DNA of 64,000 nt from Nevskia sp. (GTDB lineage Bacteria > Pseudomonadota > Gammaproteobacteria > Nevskiales > Nevskiaceae), in assembly GCF_021732705.1 (NCBI RefSeq), contig NZ_JAKFUM010000009.1:62001-126000 (forward strand). Direction: 5' to 3'. The position numbers and the translations under genes were made by a program. Positions within the stretch are counted from its first letter, which is position 1. Every line of letters begins with the position of its first letter. This document shows, piece by piece, positions 26,203 to 33,792 of the stretch. Below the pieces are notes generated by a model. The model made no database searches and was not told the origin of the DNA. It saw only the letters and a list, made by a program, of their open reading frames with translations.

Positions 26203-26771
26203 TACTTGCCTGCCCGGGCGAGATACTCGCCAGTTCGTGTATCGACCTTGACCAATTCATCCTGCTGTACGAACAGCGGGACACGCACCATTGCACCGGT
26301 TTCCAGCTTGGCCGGCTTGCCGCCACCACCCGAAGTGTCGCCACGCAGACCCGGATCGGTTTCGATGATCTTGAGGATCACCGTGTTCGGAGCAGCGACG
26401 CTCAGCGGCACGCCGTTCCACAACAGCACGGTGCAGGTTTCCTCGCCCTTCAGCCACTGCTTGGCGTCGGTCATCGCGGCATCGTTGGCCTGAATCTGCT
26501 CGAAGCTGACCGGATCCATGAAGGTCCAGAATTCGCCATCGTTGTACAGGTACTGCATTTCCGTCTGTTCGACATCCGCCAGTTCCCACGTGTCGCCGGA
26601 CTTCAGCGTGCGCTCGAGCACTCGGCCAGTCTTCAGCGCGCGGATCTTGATGGTGTTGGTCGCCTGGCCCTTGCCTGGCTTGCGGTATTCGTTATCGAGA
26701 ATCGCGTACGGTTCGCCGTCGATGAGGACTTTGACGCCCGATTTCATTTCGTTGGTGCTGACAGAAGCCAT
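26202..26771 (-). CDS. efp: elongation factor P
   Basis: A 189-aa translation factor that relieves ribosome stalling at polyproline stretches. The tip loop [10 protein letters not shown] carries K34, the residue beta-lysylated by EpmA/EpmB in the lysine-type EF-P class; an arginine would indicate the EarP-rhamnosylated class. The three beta-barrel domains are intact ([14 protein letters not shown] at the start, [13 protein letters not shown] [20 protein letters not shown] near the end). The start ATG at 26771 is the family start. The TAA stop overlaps the possible recA ATG, an unusual pairing of efp with recA in one unit. It is divergent from the tRNA-Ala/tRNA-Glu unit. Confidence 0.95.
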
Positions 26772-26969
26772 GGGATGTGTCGTCGTGATGGATGCTGGTC
26801 GGATGAGGCCGACCTTGCTGCGAGCACGGTTCGGCGGGGTGAAAAACGCGCTGCAGTTTAAAGGATCGGTGCCGAACCGGTCACGGCAATGCAACGACCA
26901 TGATCCAGCCCGCCGGAACATCGCGTGCCGGGCTGCCAAACGACCTGAATCTTTTTGATCAAAAAAGGC

Positions 26970-26999
26970 TTGAGTCCGGATACCGATACCCCCTATACT
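26970..26999 (+). promoter_or_regulatory. promoter of the tRNA-Ala/tRNA-Glu unit
   Basis: -35 TTGAGT (26970-26975), an 18-bp spacer and -10 TATACT (26994-26999), followed by a GC-rich discriminator typical of stringently controlled stable RNA genes. An AT-rich 14-bp palindrome (TTTTTGATCAAAAA, 26952-26965) lies just upstream and could act as an UP element. Confidence 0.7.
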
Positions 27000-27014
27000 T
27001 TCGCTCCGCTGCAC

Positions 27015-27090
<76 letters not shown>

Positions 27091-27132
27091 CGATTCACGC
27101 TGCAAAGTTTCATGTTCGTTGCACGCCTCGCT

Positions 27133-27208
27133 GTCCCTATCGTCTAGAGGCCTAGGACACTACCCTTTCACGGTAAGAACCGGGGTTCGAATCCCCGTAG
27201 GGACGCCA
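27133..27208 (+). tRNA. tRNA-Glu (anticodon TTC)
   Basis: A 76-nt cloverleaf with encoded CCA. Acceptor GTCCCTA pairs with TAGGGAC, the anticodon loop is CTTTCAC, and the T-arm has GGGTTCGAATCCCC. It lies 42 bp after tRNA-Ala, in the same unit. Confidence 0.95.
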
Positions 27209-27596
27209 TCTTTTCAGCCGCAGCATGAGCTGAGTGGCACGCTTCAGTGGCATCGAGATTTGTCGAATTTTGCGGCAACTCCCTCATAGTCGAATCAAGC
27301 ATTGTCTGGAACATCTCAAGGCCCGAACGGGCCTTTTGTCGTTGTTGCGTCCGAAACGTGCCAAGACGGGTCGGTCCCGAACTGCTTGCCGGCAAAGCCA
27401 TCCCGCTCGGATGCGCTTCGGCCGCCCTCGTGCAGCCCGAAAGGCATGAGCCGTCTCTGCGGACACATGGCCAATGCCAGCTTTCGACCATCCGCCGATA
27501 TCGTTCGTGCTTCAGGCTCGGTAATCTCTCGAGCAGCGACTCTGCTCGTTTGCCAGTGTCGCCCTGCCTAGAAAAACGAACGGAGGAGTGCCGCAC
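27209..27596 (+). other. intergenic region after tRNA-Glu, no gene seen
   Basis: 388 bp between tRNA-Glu and the acyl-CoA synthetase. It holds the tRNA terminator (27318-27340) and, by position, the synthetase promoter, though no clear hexamers are seen. Short open frames here have no family resemblance. Confidence 0.5.
27318..27340 (+). terminator. rho-independent terminator of the tRNA unit
   Basis: AAGGCCC (27318-27324) pairs with GGGCCTT (27329-27335) around a GAAC loop, followed by TTGTCGTTGTT. It lies about 110 bp after tRNA-Glu. Confidence 0.75.
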
Positions 27597-29168
27597 GTGG
27601 AAACCCCACTGAGCCCGCTGGATTTCGCGCGTCGTGCGCGCAAGCTGCACCCGAACCGCGAGGCGGTTGTCGACGGTGATCGTCGCTACACCTACACGCA
27701 GTTCCTCGATCGCTGCGATCGCTGGTCGTCGGCCCTGCAACAGCTTGGCGTCAAGCAAGGCGACCGCGTCGCGACCATCGCGCCGAACACGCACAGCCAC
27801 CTCGAAGCCTTTTATGCCGTGCCGCAGATCGGTGCCGTGCTGGTGCCGTGCAACTATCGGCTCACCGCCAGCGACTTCGTCTATCTGATCAACCACAGCG
27901 GCTCGACGGTTGTCTGCGCGCACCCGGACTACTTCGACGCGCTTGACAGCGTTCGCGAGCAATTGCCGAACGTCCGGCACTTCGTGGCACTCGAAGGCAC
28001 CCGCACCGGCTGGCTGGATTACGAAGCGGCCATTGCTTCCGCGTCGCCGGAATTCGTGCGTCCGGAAATCGCCGAAACCGACCTGCTGACGATCAATTAC
28101 ACCAGCGGCACGACGTCGCGTCCGAAGGGCGTGATGATCACGCATCGCAATGCCTGGATGAACTCGGTCGGCGTGCTGACCCATCTGCACATGACGCCGG
28201 CCGATCGCTACCTGTGGACGCTGCCGATGTTCCATGCCAACGGCTGGACCTTCACCTGGACGGTGACCGGCGTCGGCGGCACTCACGTCTGCCTGCGCAA
28301 GGTCGAGGCGACCGCAATCTACGATCATGTCAACCGCGAAGGCGTGACGATGCTCTGTGCCGCGCCCACCGTACTGATCGGCATCGCCAATGGACCGGAA
28401 GCCCAGCGCAAGGCCGTGCGCGCGGGCGTTCGCGTGGTCACGGCCGGCGCACCGCCGGCACCGGCGACGATCGAACGCATCGAAGGCGATCTCGGCTGGA
28501 CCATCACTCAAGCTTATGGTCTGACCGAGACCGCGCCATTCATCTCGATCTGCGAGCCGCTGCCGGCGCACGATGCGCTGTCGTCCGAATCGCGCGCGCA
28601 AATCAAGGCGCGACAAGGCGTGGAACTGATCACGTCCGGTGAACTGGCGGTGTTCGACGACCATGACCGGCCGGTTCCGCATGATGGCGCGACGATGGGC
28701 GAAATCGTAGCGCGCGGAAACACGGTGATGCGGGGCTACTACAACGATCCGGAGGCGAGCGCCAAGGCGCTGAAGGGCGGCTGGTTCCGCAGCGGCGATG
28801 CGGCCGTCGTGCACCCGGATGGCTATGTCGAGATTCGCGATCGAATCAAGGACGTGATCATTTCCGGCGGCGAGAACATTTCGTCGATCGAGGTCGAAGC
28901 GGCATTGCTGCGCCATCCAGCCGTGATCGAGGTGGCGGTGGTCGGCATGCCGCACGAGAAATGGGGCGAGTCCCCGGAAGCCTTTCTGGTGCTGCGCGAC
29001 GGTCATGCGCTAGCCGATGGCGAGATGCGAACCTTTGCCCGCAGCCATCTGGCGCACTTCAAGGTGCCGACGGCATTTCATGTCGTCACCGAGTTGCCGA
29101 AGACCGCGACCGGCAAGATCCAGAAGTTCGTGCTGCGCGGCAAGCGCGCAGCGATCAGCACGCAGTAG
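27597..29168 (+). CDS. AlkK-like medium/long-chain acyl-CoA synthetase
   Basis: A 523-aa ANL-family fatty-acid:CoA ligase. Seen: P-loop YTSGTTSRPKGV, QAYGLTETAPF (A5), SGDAAVVHPDGYVEIRDR (A7), KDVIISGGENISS (A8) and the catalytic lysine in KTATGKIQKF near the C-terminus. The acyl-AMP-forming class with an HANGW motif (PMFHANGWTFTW) is typical of AlkK-type synthetases acting on medium-chain acids. The start is the GTG at 27597: GGAGGA at 27582-27587 is 9 nt upstream. A GTG at 27588 would abut the Shine-Dalgarno and is rejected. It is monocistronic and ends at a strong hairpin shared with the convergent lexA unit. It is distinct from the FAAL-type ligase at 13139-14881. Confidence 0.88.
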   Translation: METPLSPLDFARRARKLHPNREAVVDGDRRYTYTQFLDRCDRWSSALQQLGVKQGDRVATIAPNTHSHLEAFYAVPQIGAVLVPCNYRLTASDFVYLINHSGSTVVCAHPDYFDALDSVREQLPNVRHFVALEGTRTGWLDYEAAIASASPEFVRPEIAETDLLTINYTSGTTSRPKGVMITHRNAWMNSVGVLTHLHMTPADRYLWTLPMFHANGWTFTWTVTGVGGTHVCLRKVEATAIYDHVNREGVTMLCAAPTVLIGIANGPEAQRKAVRAGVRVVTAGAPPAPATIERIEGDLGWTITQAYGLTETAPFISICEPLPAHDALSSESRAQIKARQGVELITSGELAVFDDHDRPVPHDGATMGEIVARGNTVMRGYYNDPEASAKALKGGWFRSGDAAVVHPDGYVEIRDRIKDVIISGGENISSIEVEAALLRHPAVIEVAVVGMPHEKWGESPEAFLVLRDGHALADGEMRTFARSHLAHFKVPTAFHVVTELPKTATGKIQKFVLRGKRAAISTQ

Positions 29169-29187
29169 GCCTTTCGACCGTGACCTG

Positions 29188-29220
29188 CGCCTGAGCCGAT
29201 CATCCTGATCGGCTCAGGCG
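29188..29220. terminator. perfect bidirectional hairpin between converging units
   Basis: A 15-bp perfect stem (29188-29202 with 29206-29220) closes a 3-nt loop. No T-tract follows on either side, so termination strength is uncertain. The stop codon of the 74-codon minus-strand frame lies inside the stem. Confidence 0.6.
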
Positions 29221-29438
29221 TACTGCGCGGCGGCATTCCATGCCACCGATCGGCCCGGAGGCGGATTCTGGTTCCCGGCCGATGCGCCGGCCAGCAACGG
29301 CTCGACGCGCTGACGGATCTGATCCGGCAGCGCTGCCCAGCAGGAGTTGAAATCGACGGGGGCGGCGTTGCGGCCACCCGCGATTCGCGGTGATGACGCC
29401 CCCGACAGCAGGGCGGAGCCCACTCCCGACGGTGCCAT
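29214..29438 (-). CDS. small hypothetical protein downstream of lexA
   Basis: A 74-codon frame starting with ATG at 29438, 6 bp after the stop of the lexA-coupled membrane protein and on the same strand. The product is Ala/Gly/Pro-rich without a membrane helix; DFNSCWAALPDQIRQRVEPL looks like a short amphipathic helix. I do not recognise it. In favour of a real gene: the tight spacing and position at the end of an operon. Against: small size, biased composition of high-GC DNA, and a stop codon inside a terminator stem. Confidence 0.35.
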   Translation of the reverse strand: MAPSGVGSALLSGASSPRIAGGRNAAPVDFNSCWAALPDQIRQRVEPLLAGASAGNQNPPPGRSVAWNAAAQYA

Positions 29439-29444
29439 GGCCGT

Positions 29445-29783
29445 TCAGCCCGCCAGGCCTGACGGCAGCAGCGCGACGGCGGCGGCCAGCAGCGGTTCGC
29501 GAAACTGGACAAGCATGCCGAGCATGGTCAGCACGATGCCGCCCTTCACGATCAGCGTCATCGCCGAGTGGTCGGCCCGATCATGGTCTTGAGCCGAATC
29601 GAAGCCGCCATCGAAACGGTCGTCGACCCGGCCAGCCACGCGCAGCGAACGGCGAACTGACGCGCTCCCGACGTTGACGACACCGCGACGGACATCCTCG
29701 AAGTACAGCTGGCGATGCTGCGCCACGCTGCGATTGACCAGACGACGGCGGCGCGCTTCTTCGCGGTTCTGTTGCAGGTTCAT
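29445..29783 (-). CDS. lexA-coupled small membrane protein of unknown function
   Basis: A 112-aa protein whose ATG overlaps the lexA stop (ATGA), so it should be co-translated with LexA and be SOS-inducible. The first 70 residues are polar and strongly basic at the start (EEARRRRLVNRSVAQHRQL), followed by an acidic stretch (DDRFDGGFDSAQDHDRAD). The C-terminus has hydrophobic segments at about 76-92 (LIVKGGIVLTMLGMLV) and 97-112. No family is recognised. In Pseudomonas the gene after lexA is the division inhibitor sulA, and Caulobacter uses small membrane proteins (SidA, DidA) as SOS division inhibitors. A checkpoint role is therefore a reasonable but untested guess. Confidence 0.7.
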   Translation of the reverse strand: MNLQQNREEARRRRLVNRSVAQHRQLYFEDVRRGVVNVGSASVRRSLRVAGRVDDRFDGGFDSAQDHDRADHSAMTLIVKGGIVLTMLGMLVQFREPLLAAAVALLPSGLAG

Positions 29784-30403
29784 CGACGTACTCCTATGAC
29801 GCCCAGTGCCAGTCCTTCGATCACCAGTTCCTGCTCGCGCAGGTCGAGGACGATCGGCTGGTAGGCCGGGTCGCTGTTTTCGGGAATCAGGCTGACGACA
29901 TGGCCGTCGCGCTTGAAGCGCTTGACCGTCGCTTCATCGCCGATGCGGGCGACGACGATCTGGCCGTTCATGGCGTTGCTGGCGCGCTTCACGGCCAGCA
30001 GGTCGCCGTCGAGAATGCCGGCGTCGCGCATCGACTGACCCTTGACGCGCAGCAGGAAGTCCGGAGCCGGCTCGAACAGGTTGGCGGCGAGGTCCCGGTG
30101 GTCGTCGAGGTTCTCGACCGCCAGGATCGGAAGACCGGCAGCGACGCGGCCGACGACCGGAATCTTCAGCATCTCGACCCTGCGCTCGCGGTGCTGGGCA
30201 GCGAGACGAATGCCGCGGGCCTGACCGGTGACTTCCAGATGACCCTTCTCGGCGAGCGTGCGCAGGTACTGTTCGGCCGAGTTCGCCGAGCGCAGGCCGA
30301 AGGCCGCCGCGATCTCCGCACGCGTTGGCGCACCGCCGTTTTCCGCGATGTGTTCGCGAATGAACGCTAGAACTTCGGCCTGCCGCGCGGTAAGGTTAGT
30401 CAT
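29780..30403 (-). CDS. lexA: SOS repressor LexA
   Basis: A 207-aa repressor of the SOS regulon. The N-terminal winged helix (TARQAEVLAFIREHIAENG, then a recognition helix around SANSAEQYLRTL) is followed by the self-cleavage site A89-G90 (RVAAGLPI), nucleophile S124 (VKGQSMRDAG) and general base K161 (ATVKRFKRDG). The Ser-Lys spacing of 37 equals that of E. coli LexA. The start ATG at 30403 is chosen because the frame further upstream runs into the operator. A LexA box at 30425-30440 is 21 bp upstream, indicating autoregulation. The linked imuA-imuB-dnaE2 cassette is typical of genomes with this LexA class. Its stop overlaps the next gene. Confidence 0.93.
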   Translation of the reverse strand: MTNLTARQAEVLAFIREHIAENGGAPTRAEIAAAFGLRSANSAEQYLRTLAEKGHLEVTGQARGIRLAAQHRERRVEMLKIPVVGRVAAGLPILAVENLDDHRDLAANLFEPAPDFLLRVKGQSMRDAGILDGDLLAVKRASNAMNGQIVVARIGDEATVKRFKRDGHVVSLIPENSDPAYQPIVLDLREQELVIEGLALGVIGVRR

Positions 30404-30424
30404 TGCTGATGGGTTTGCCGTGAT

Positions 30425-30440
30425 ATGTATATTTATACAA
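30425..30440 (-). promoter_or_regulatory. LexA box of lexA
   Basis: A 16-bp site with a perfect 14-bp palindrome core TGTATATTTATACA, resembling the E. coli CTGT(AT)4ACAG consensus. It is identical in 15 of 16 positions to the box at 35995-36010 and lies 21 bp before the lexA ATG. Confidence 0.85.
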
Positions 30441-30456
30441 GTCACCGGTTAGGCCT

Positions 30457-30553
30457 GTAAAGCGCCGTTTGTCGGCGCTTTACCAATCCGCTCCAGCGCC
30501 GTTTGTCGGCGCTTTACCAGTCTGCTCGAGCGCCGTTCGTCGGCGCTTTTTTG
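30457..30553. repeat. three tandem 34-bp hairpin units between dnaE2 and lexA
   Basis: Units begin at 30461, 30495 and 30529, exactly 34 bp apart. Each contains AGCGCCG-(TTTGT or TTCGT)-CGGCGCT, a strong stem-loop; the first is a perfect 11-bp stem (30457-30467 with 30473-30483). The third is followed on the plus strand by six T. On the minus strand they follow the dnaE2 stop, so they probably act as stacked terminators insulating the lexA operator. Confidence 0.75.
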
Positions 30554-30579
30554 TGGGCGACGCCTTCTTGGGAACGCAC

Positions 30580-33500
30580 TCAGTGGAAATTGCGCGACGA
30601 CACCGGCAGCCCAGCGATCCAGTCGCTGGCATCCCGGAAGCGCTTGGCGACGATGTGCGTCACGCCATCGACTTTCTGCAGTTCGCCGACCACGATCAGC
30701 ATCCGGCTGCCGAGCACCGTGGCGCGCTGGGCATCGAAGGCGCGCTTCCAGACGATCAGGTTGTGGCAGCCGGTCTCATCTTCCAGCGTCATGAACAGCA
30801 CGCCTTTCGCGGTCTGCGGGCGTTGCCGGTTCAGCACCAGACCGGCAACGCGCACGCCCTGCCCGTGCGCCAGTGCGGCCATATCGGCCGACGTGCGCAC
30901 CCCCAGCTGCGCCAGCTTCGGCCTTAACAGCGCCAGCGGATGACGCCGCAAGGTAAGCCCGGTGCTCTGGTAATCGGCCAGCACGTCTTCGGCTTCTTCA
31001 GGCGCACGCAGCGTCACATCGGGGTCGGTCGCCGCATGGCCGGCCAGCATCGGCGGCAAATCGTCGAGCCCCTGCACCTGCCAGTTGGCATCGTGGCGAT
31101 GACCGGCGAGCCGGCGCAGCGCATCGGCCTTGGCCAGCAGGCGGCGTTCGCGGGTCTCGATGCCGGCCCGCGCGACCAGATCCTCGACATCGGCGAACGG
31201 CCGCTGCCGCCGCGCCGCGACGATCCGCCGGGCAATCTCTTCCGACAATCCGGACACCAGCCGCAGCCCGAGCCGGATCGCCGGCCGGCCGTTGCGATCA
31301 CGGACCACGCTGCAATCCCAGTCGCTGTTGACGACATCGACCGGCCGCACCTCGACACCGGACCGCCGCGCTTCGCGGATCAGCTGCGCCGGCGCGTAGA
31401 AGCCCATCGGCTGGCTGTTGACCAGTGCTGCGAAGAACGCCGCCGGGTGATGGCACTTGATCCATGACGAGACATAGGCCAACAGCGCGAAACTGGCCGA
31501 ATGCGACTCCGGAAAGCCGTAGCTGCCGAAGCCCTTGATCATCTCGAAGATCTGTTCGGCGAACGCGCGTTCGTAGCCCTTGACGGTCATGCCGTCGAGC
31601 AGGCGCTGCCGCATCGGCAGCAGCGAACCGTCCTTGCCCCAGGCCGCCATCGAGCGGCGAAGCTGGTCGGCCTCGCCCTGCGTGAAGCCGGCAGCGACAT
31701 TGGCGATCTCGATCACCTGCTCCTGGAACAGCGGCACACCGAGCGTTCGGCCCAGCACCTGCTCCAGCGCTTCGCTCGGGTAGATCACCGGTTCCAGCCC
31801 GCTGCGGCGCTTCAGGTACGGGTGAACCATGCCGCCCTGGATCGGCCCCGGCCGGACGATCGCGATCTGGATCACCAGATCGTAGAAGTTGGCGGGTTTC
31901 AGCCGCGGCAACATGCTCATCTGTGCGCGCGATTCGATCTGGAACACGCCGACCGTCTCGCCGCGCTGGATCATCGCGAAGGTCTCGGGGTCGTCGCGCG
32001 GGATGCTGGCAATGGTCGGCGCACTGCCGGTCTGGCGCTCGATGAACGCGAACATCCGGCGGATCGCGCTCAGCATGCCGAGCGCCAGGCAATCGACCTT
32101 CAAGAGACCCAGCGCTTCAAGATCGTCCTTCTCCCACTGGATGATCGTGCGGTCCGGCATCGCCGCGTTCTCGACCGGCACCAGCTCGTGCAGCGGATGC
32201 TCGGAAATGACGAAGCCGCCGACATGCTGCGACAGATGGCGCGGCGTACCGATCAGCGCCTTGACCAGCATCAGCCAGCGCGCGACGACCGGTGCGTCCG
32301 GATCGAAACCCTGCTCGCGCAGGCGGGTCGGCAGGCTGTCCGGCTCGTCCCACCAGGCCAGCGAATTGGCGAGGCGGTCGATCTCGTCGGGGCCGATGCC
32401 CAAGGCCTTGCCGACATCCCGGATCGCCGATTTCCGGCGATAGCGGATCACCGTTGCCGCCAGCGCGGCGCGCTCGCGGCCGTACTTGGCGTAGATGTAC
32501 TGCATCACCTCCTCGCGGCGCTGATGCTCGAAATCGACGTCGATGTCCGGCGGCTCGTTGCGCTCGCGCGACAGGAAACGGCCGAACAGCAGCCGCTGCT
32601 CGGCCGGGTTCACCGAGGTGATGCCCAACGCATAGCAGACCGCCGAATTGGCCGCCGAACCGCGCCCCTGGCACAGGATTTCCGGAGTGCGCGCCCGCGC
32701 CCAGCGGACGATGTCGTGAACCGTCAGGAAAAACGCTTCGTACTTCAGCTCGGTGATCAGTTCGAGTTCCATCTCGATGGTCTTGCGCACTGCGGCCGAT
32801 TCGCCTTCTGGCCAGCGCTCGCGCACACCCTGCTCGGTCAGCACCCGCAGCCAGCTCGCACGGGTTTCGCCGGCCGGCACCAGTTCGTGCGGATACTCGT
32901 AGTTCAGCCCGGCCATCGTGAACGTGCAGCGGGCGGCGATGGCGGCTGCTTCAGCCAGCAGCGCATCCGGATACAGGCTGCGCAGTTCGGCGATCGGCCG
33001 CAGATGGCGCTCGCCATTCGGGAACAGCCGCGCGCCGCAATCTTCCAGCGCCAGGCCGTGACGGATCGCGGTCACCGTGTCCTGCAGCGCGCGCGCTTCG
33101 CGGACATGCATGTGGACGTCGCCGGCGGCCGTGCAGCGCAGGTTGAGATGACGGCCCAAGCTCTGCAGGCGGTTCAATCGGGCACGATCGTCGCCGTTGC
33201 GATGCAGTTCGACGGCGATCCAGGCGCGATCGCCGAAGATGGTGGCAATGAAGCGGCCCTCGCCTTCGGCCTGCGCATCGTCATCCGGCGGCAGCCACAG
33301 CGCCAGGGTGCGGTCGAGCTGGATCAGATCGGCGCGAGTCAGGAAGTAGTCACCTTTCTCGGCGGCGCGGCGGCCGACGGTGATCAGCCGGCAGATCTGG
33401 CTGTAGGCCGCGTGATCCGGGGCCAGCAGCACGAAGCGCAGGCCATCGTCGAGCCGGAACTCGGCGCCGATGATCAGCTTGAAACCGCGCGCTTTCGCCG

Positions 33501-33777
33501 CGACATGGGCCTGCACCGCGCCAGCCATCGAGCATTCATCGGTGATCGCCAGTGCCGTGTAGCCCTGCGCCTGCGCGGCCTCGATCAATTGCGCCGGCGA
33601 CGAGGCGCCGCGCAGGAAGCTGTAGTGCGACAGGCAATGCAGCTCGGCGTAATCGATGGCCGGCCCGATCGACAATTCGCGCTGCGCTGCCGCCGGCAGT
33701 GGCGCCACCAGCCGCGCCAGCTGCCGGCCGCGTTCGGCCGCAGGCGTCTCGTCGACCGGATTCCGTCCTTCGGGCAT
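30580..33777 (-). CDS. dnaE2: error-prone DNA polymerase DnaE2 (ImuC)
   Basis: A 1065-aa C-family polymerase, catalytic member of the ImuA-ImuB-DnaE2 mutasome that performs SOS translesion synthesis. The N-terminal PHP domain (LHCLSHYSFLRGASSP, 46-61), the palm with the acidic triad in PDIDVDF (410-416), CQGRGSAANSAVCYALGI, and the C-terminal OB-fold region (VLFMTLEDETG) are present. It is shorter than replicative DnaE1 (about 1150-1160) because the C-terminal tau-binding part is missing, the usual DnaE2 trait. Start ATG at 33777, 15 bp after the imuB stop. Its 3' end is followed by the triple hairpin array. Induction is expected from the LexA-controlled imuA promoter region. Confidence 0.95.
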   Translation of the reverse strand: MPEGRNPVDETPAAERGRQLARLVAPLPAAAQRELSIGPAIDYAELHCLSHYSFLRGASSPAQLIEAAQAQGYTALAITDECSMAGAVQAHVAAKARGFKLIIGAEFRLDDGLRFVLLAPDHAAYSQICRLITVGRRAAEKGDYFLTRADLIQLDRTLALWLPPDDDAQAEGEGRFIATIFGDRAWIAVELHRNGDDRARLNRLQSLGRHLNLRCTAAGDVHMHVREARALQDTVTAIRHGLALEDCGARLFPNGERHLRPIAELRSLYPDALLAEAAAIAARCTFTMAGLNYEYPHELVPAGETRASWLRVLTEQGVRERWPEGESAAVRKTIEMELELITELKYEAFFLTVHDIVRWARARTPEILCQGRGSAANSAVCYALGITSVNPAEQRLLFGRFLSRERNEPPDIDVDFEHQRREEVMQYIYAKYGRERAALAATVIRYRRKSAIRDVGKALGIGPDEIDRLANSLAWWDEPDSLPTRLREQGFDPDAPVVARWLMLVKALIGTPRHLSQHVGGFVISEHPLHELVPVENAAMPDRTIIQWEKDDLEALGLLKVDCLALGMLSAIRRMFAFIERQTGSAPTIASIPRDDPETFAMIQRGETVGVFQIESRAQMSMLPRLKPANFYDLVIQIAIVRPGPIQGGMVHPYLKRRSGLEPVIYPSEALEQVLGRTLGVPLFQEQVIEIANVAAGFTQGEADQLRRSMAAWGKDGSLLPMRQRLLDGMTVKGYERAFAEQIFEMIKGFGSYGFPESHSASFALLAYVSSWIKCHHPAAFFAALVNSQPMGFYAPAQLIREARRSGVEVRPVDVVNSDWDCSVVRDRNGRPAIRLGLRLVSGLSEEIARRIVAARRQRPFADVEDLVARAGIETRERRLLAKADALRRLAGHRHDANWQVQGLDDLPPMLAGHAATDPDVTLRAPEEAEDVLADYQSTGLTLRRHPLALLRPKLAQLGVRTSADMAALAHGQGVRVAGLVLNRQRPQTAKGVLFMTLEDETGCHNLIVWKRAFDAQRATVLGSRMLIVVGELQKVDGVTHIVAKRFRDASDWIAGLPVSSRNFH

Positions 33778-33792
33778 CGTGCTGCCGCGCGA

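Noticed and set aside
26265..26276. CTGTACGAACAG inside efp, resembling an SOS box upstream of recA
   Set aside because: CTGT and ACAG are only 4 bp apart instead of 8, and it does not match the two clear LexA boxes in the window.
27588..27590. GTG as start of the AlkK-like synthetase
   Set aside because: It directly abuts the GGAGGA Shine-Dalgarno; the GTG at 27597 has proper 9-nt spacing.
30457..30553. 34-bp periodic repeat considered as a CRISPR array
   Set aside because: Contiguous tandem units with no spacers; each is a terminator-like hairpin.
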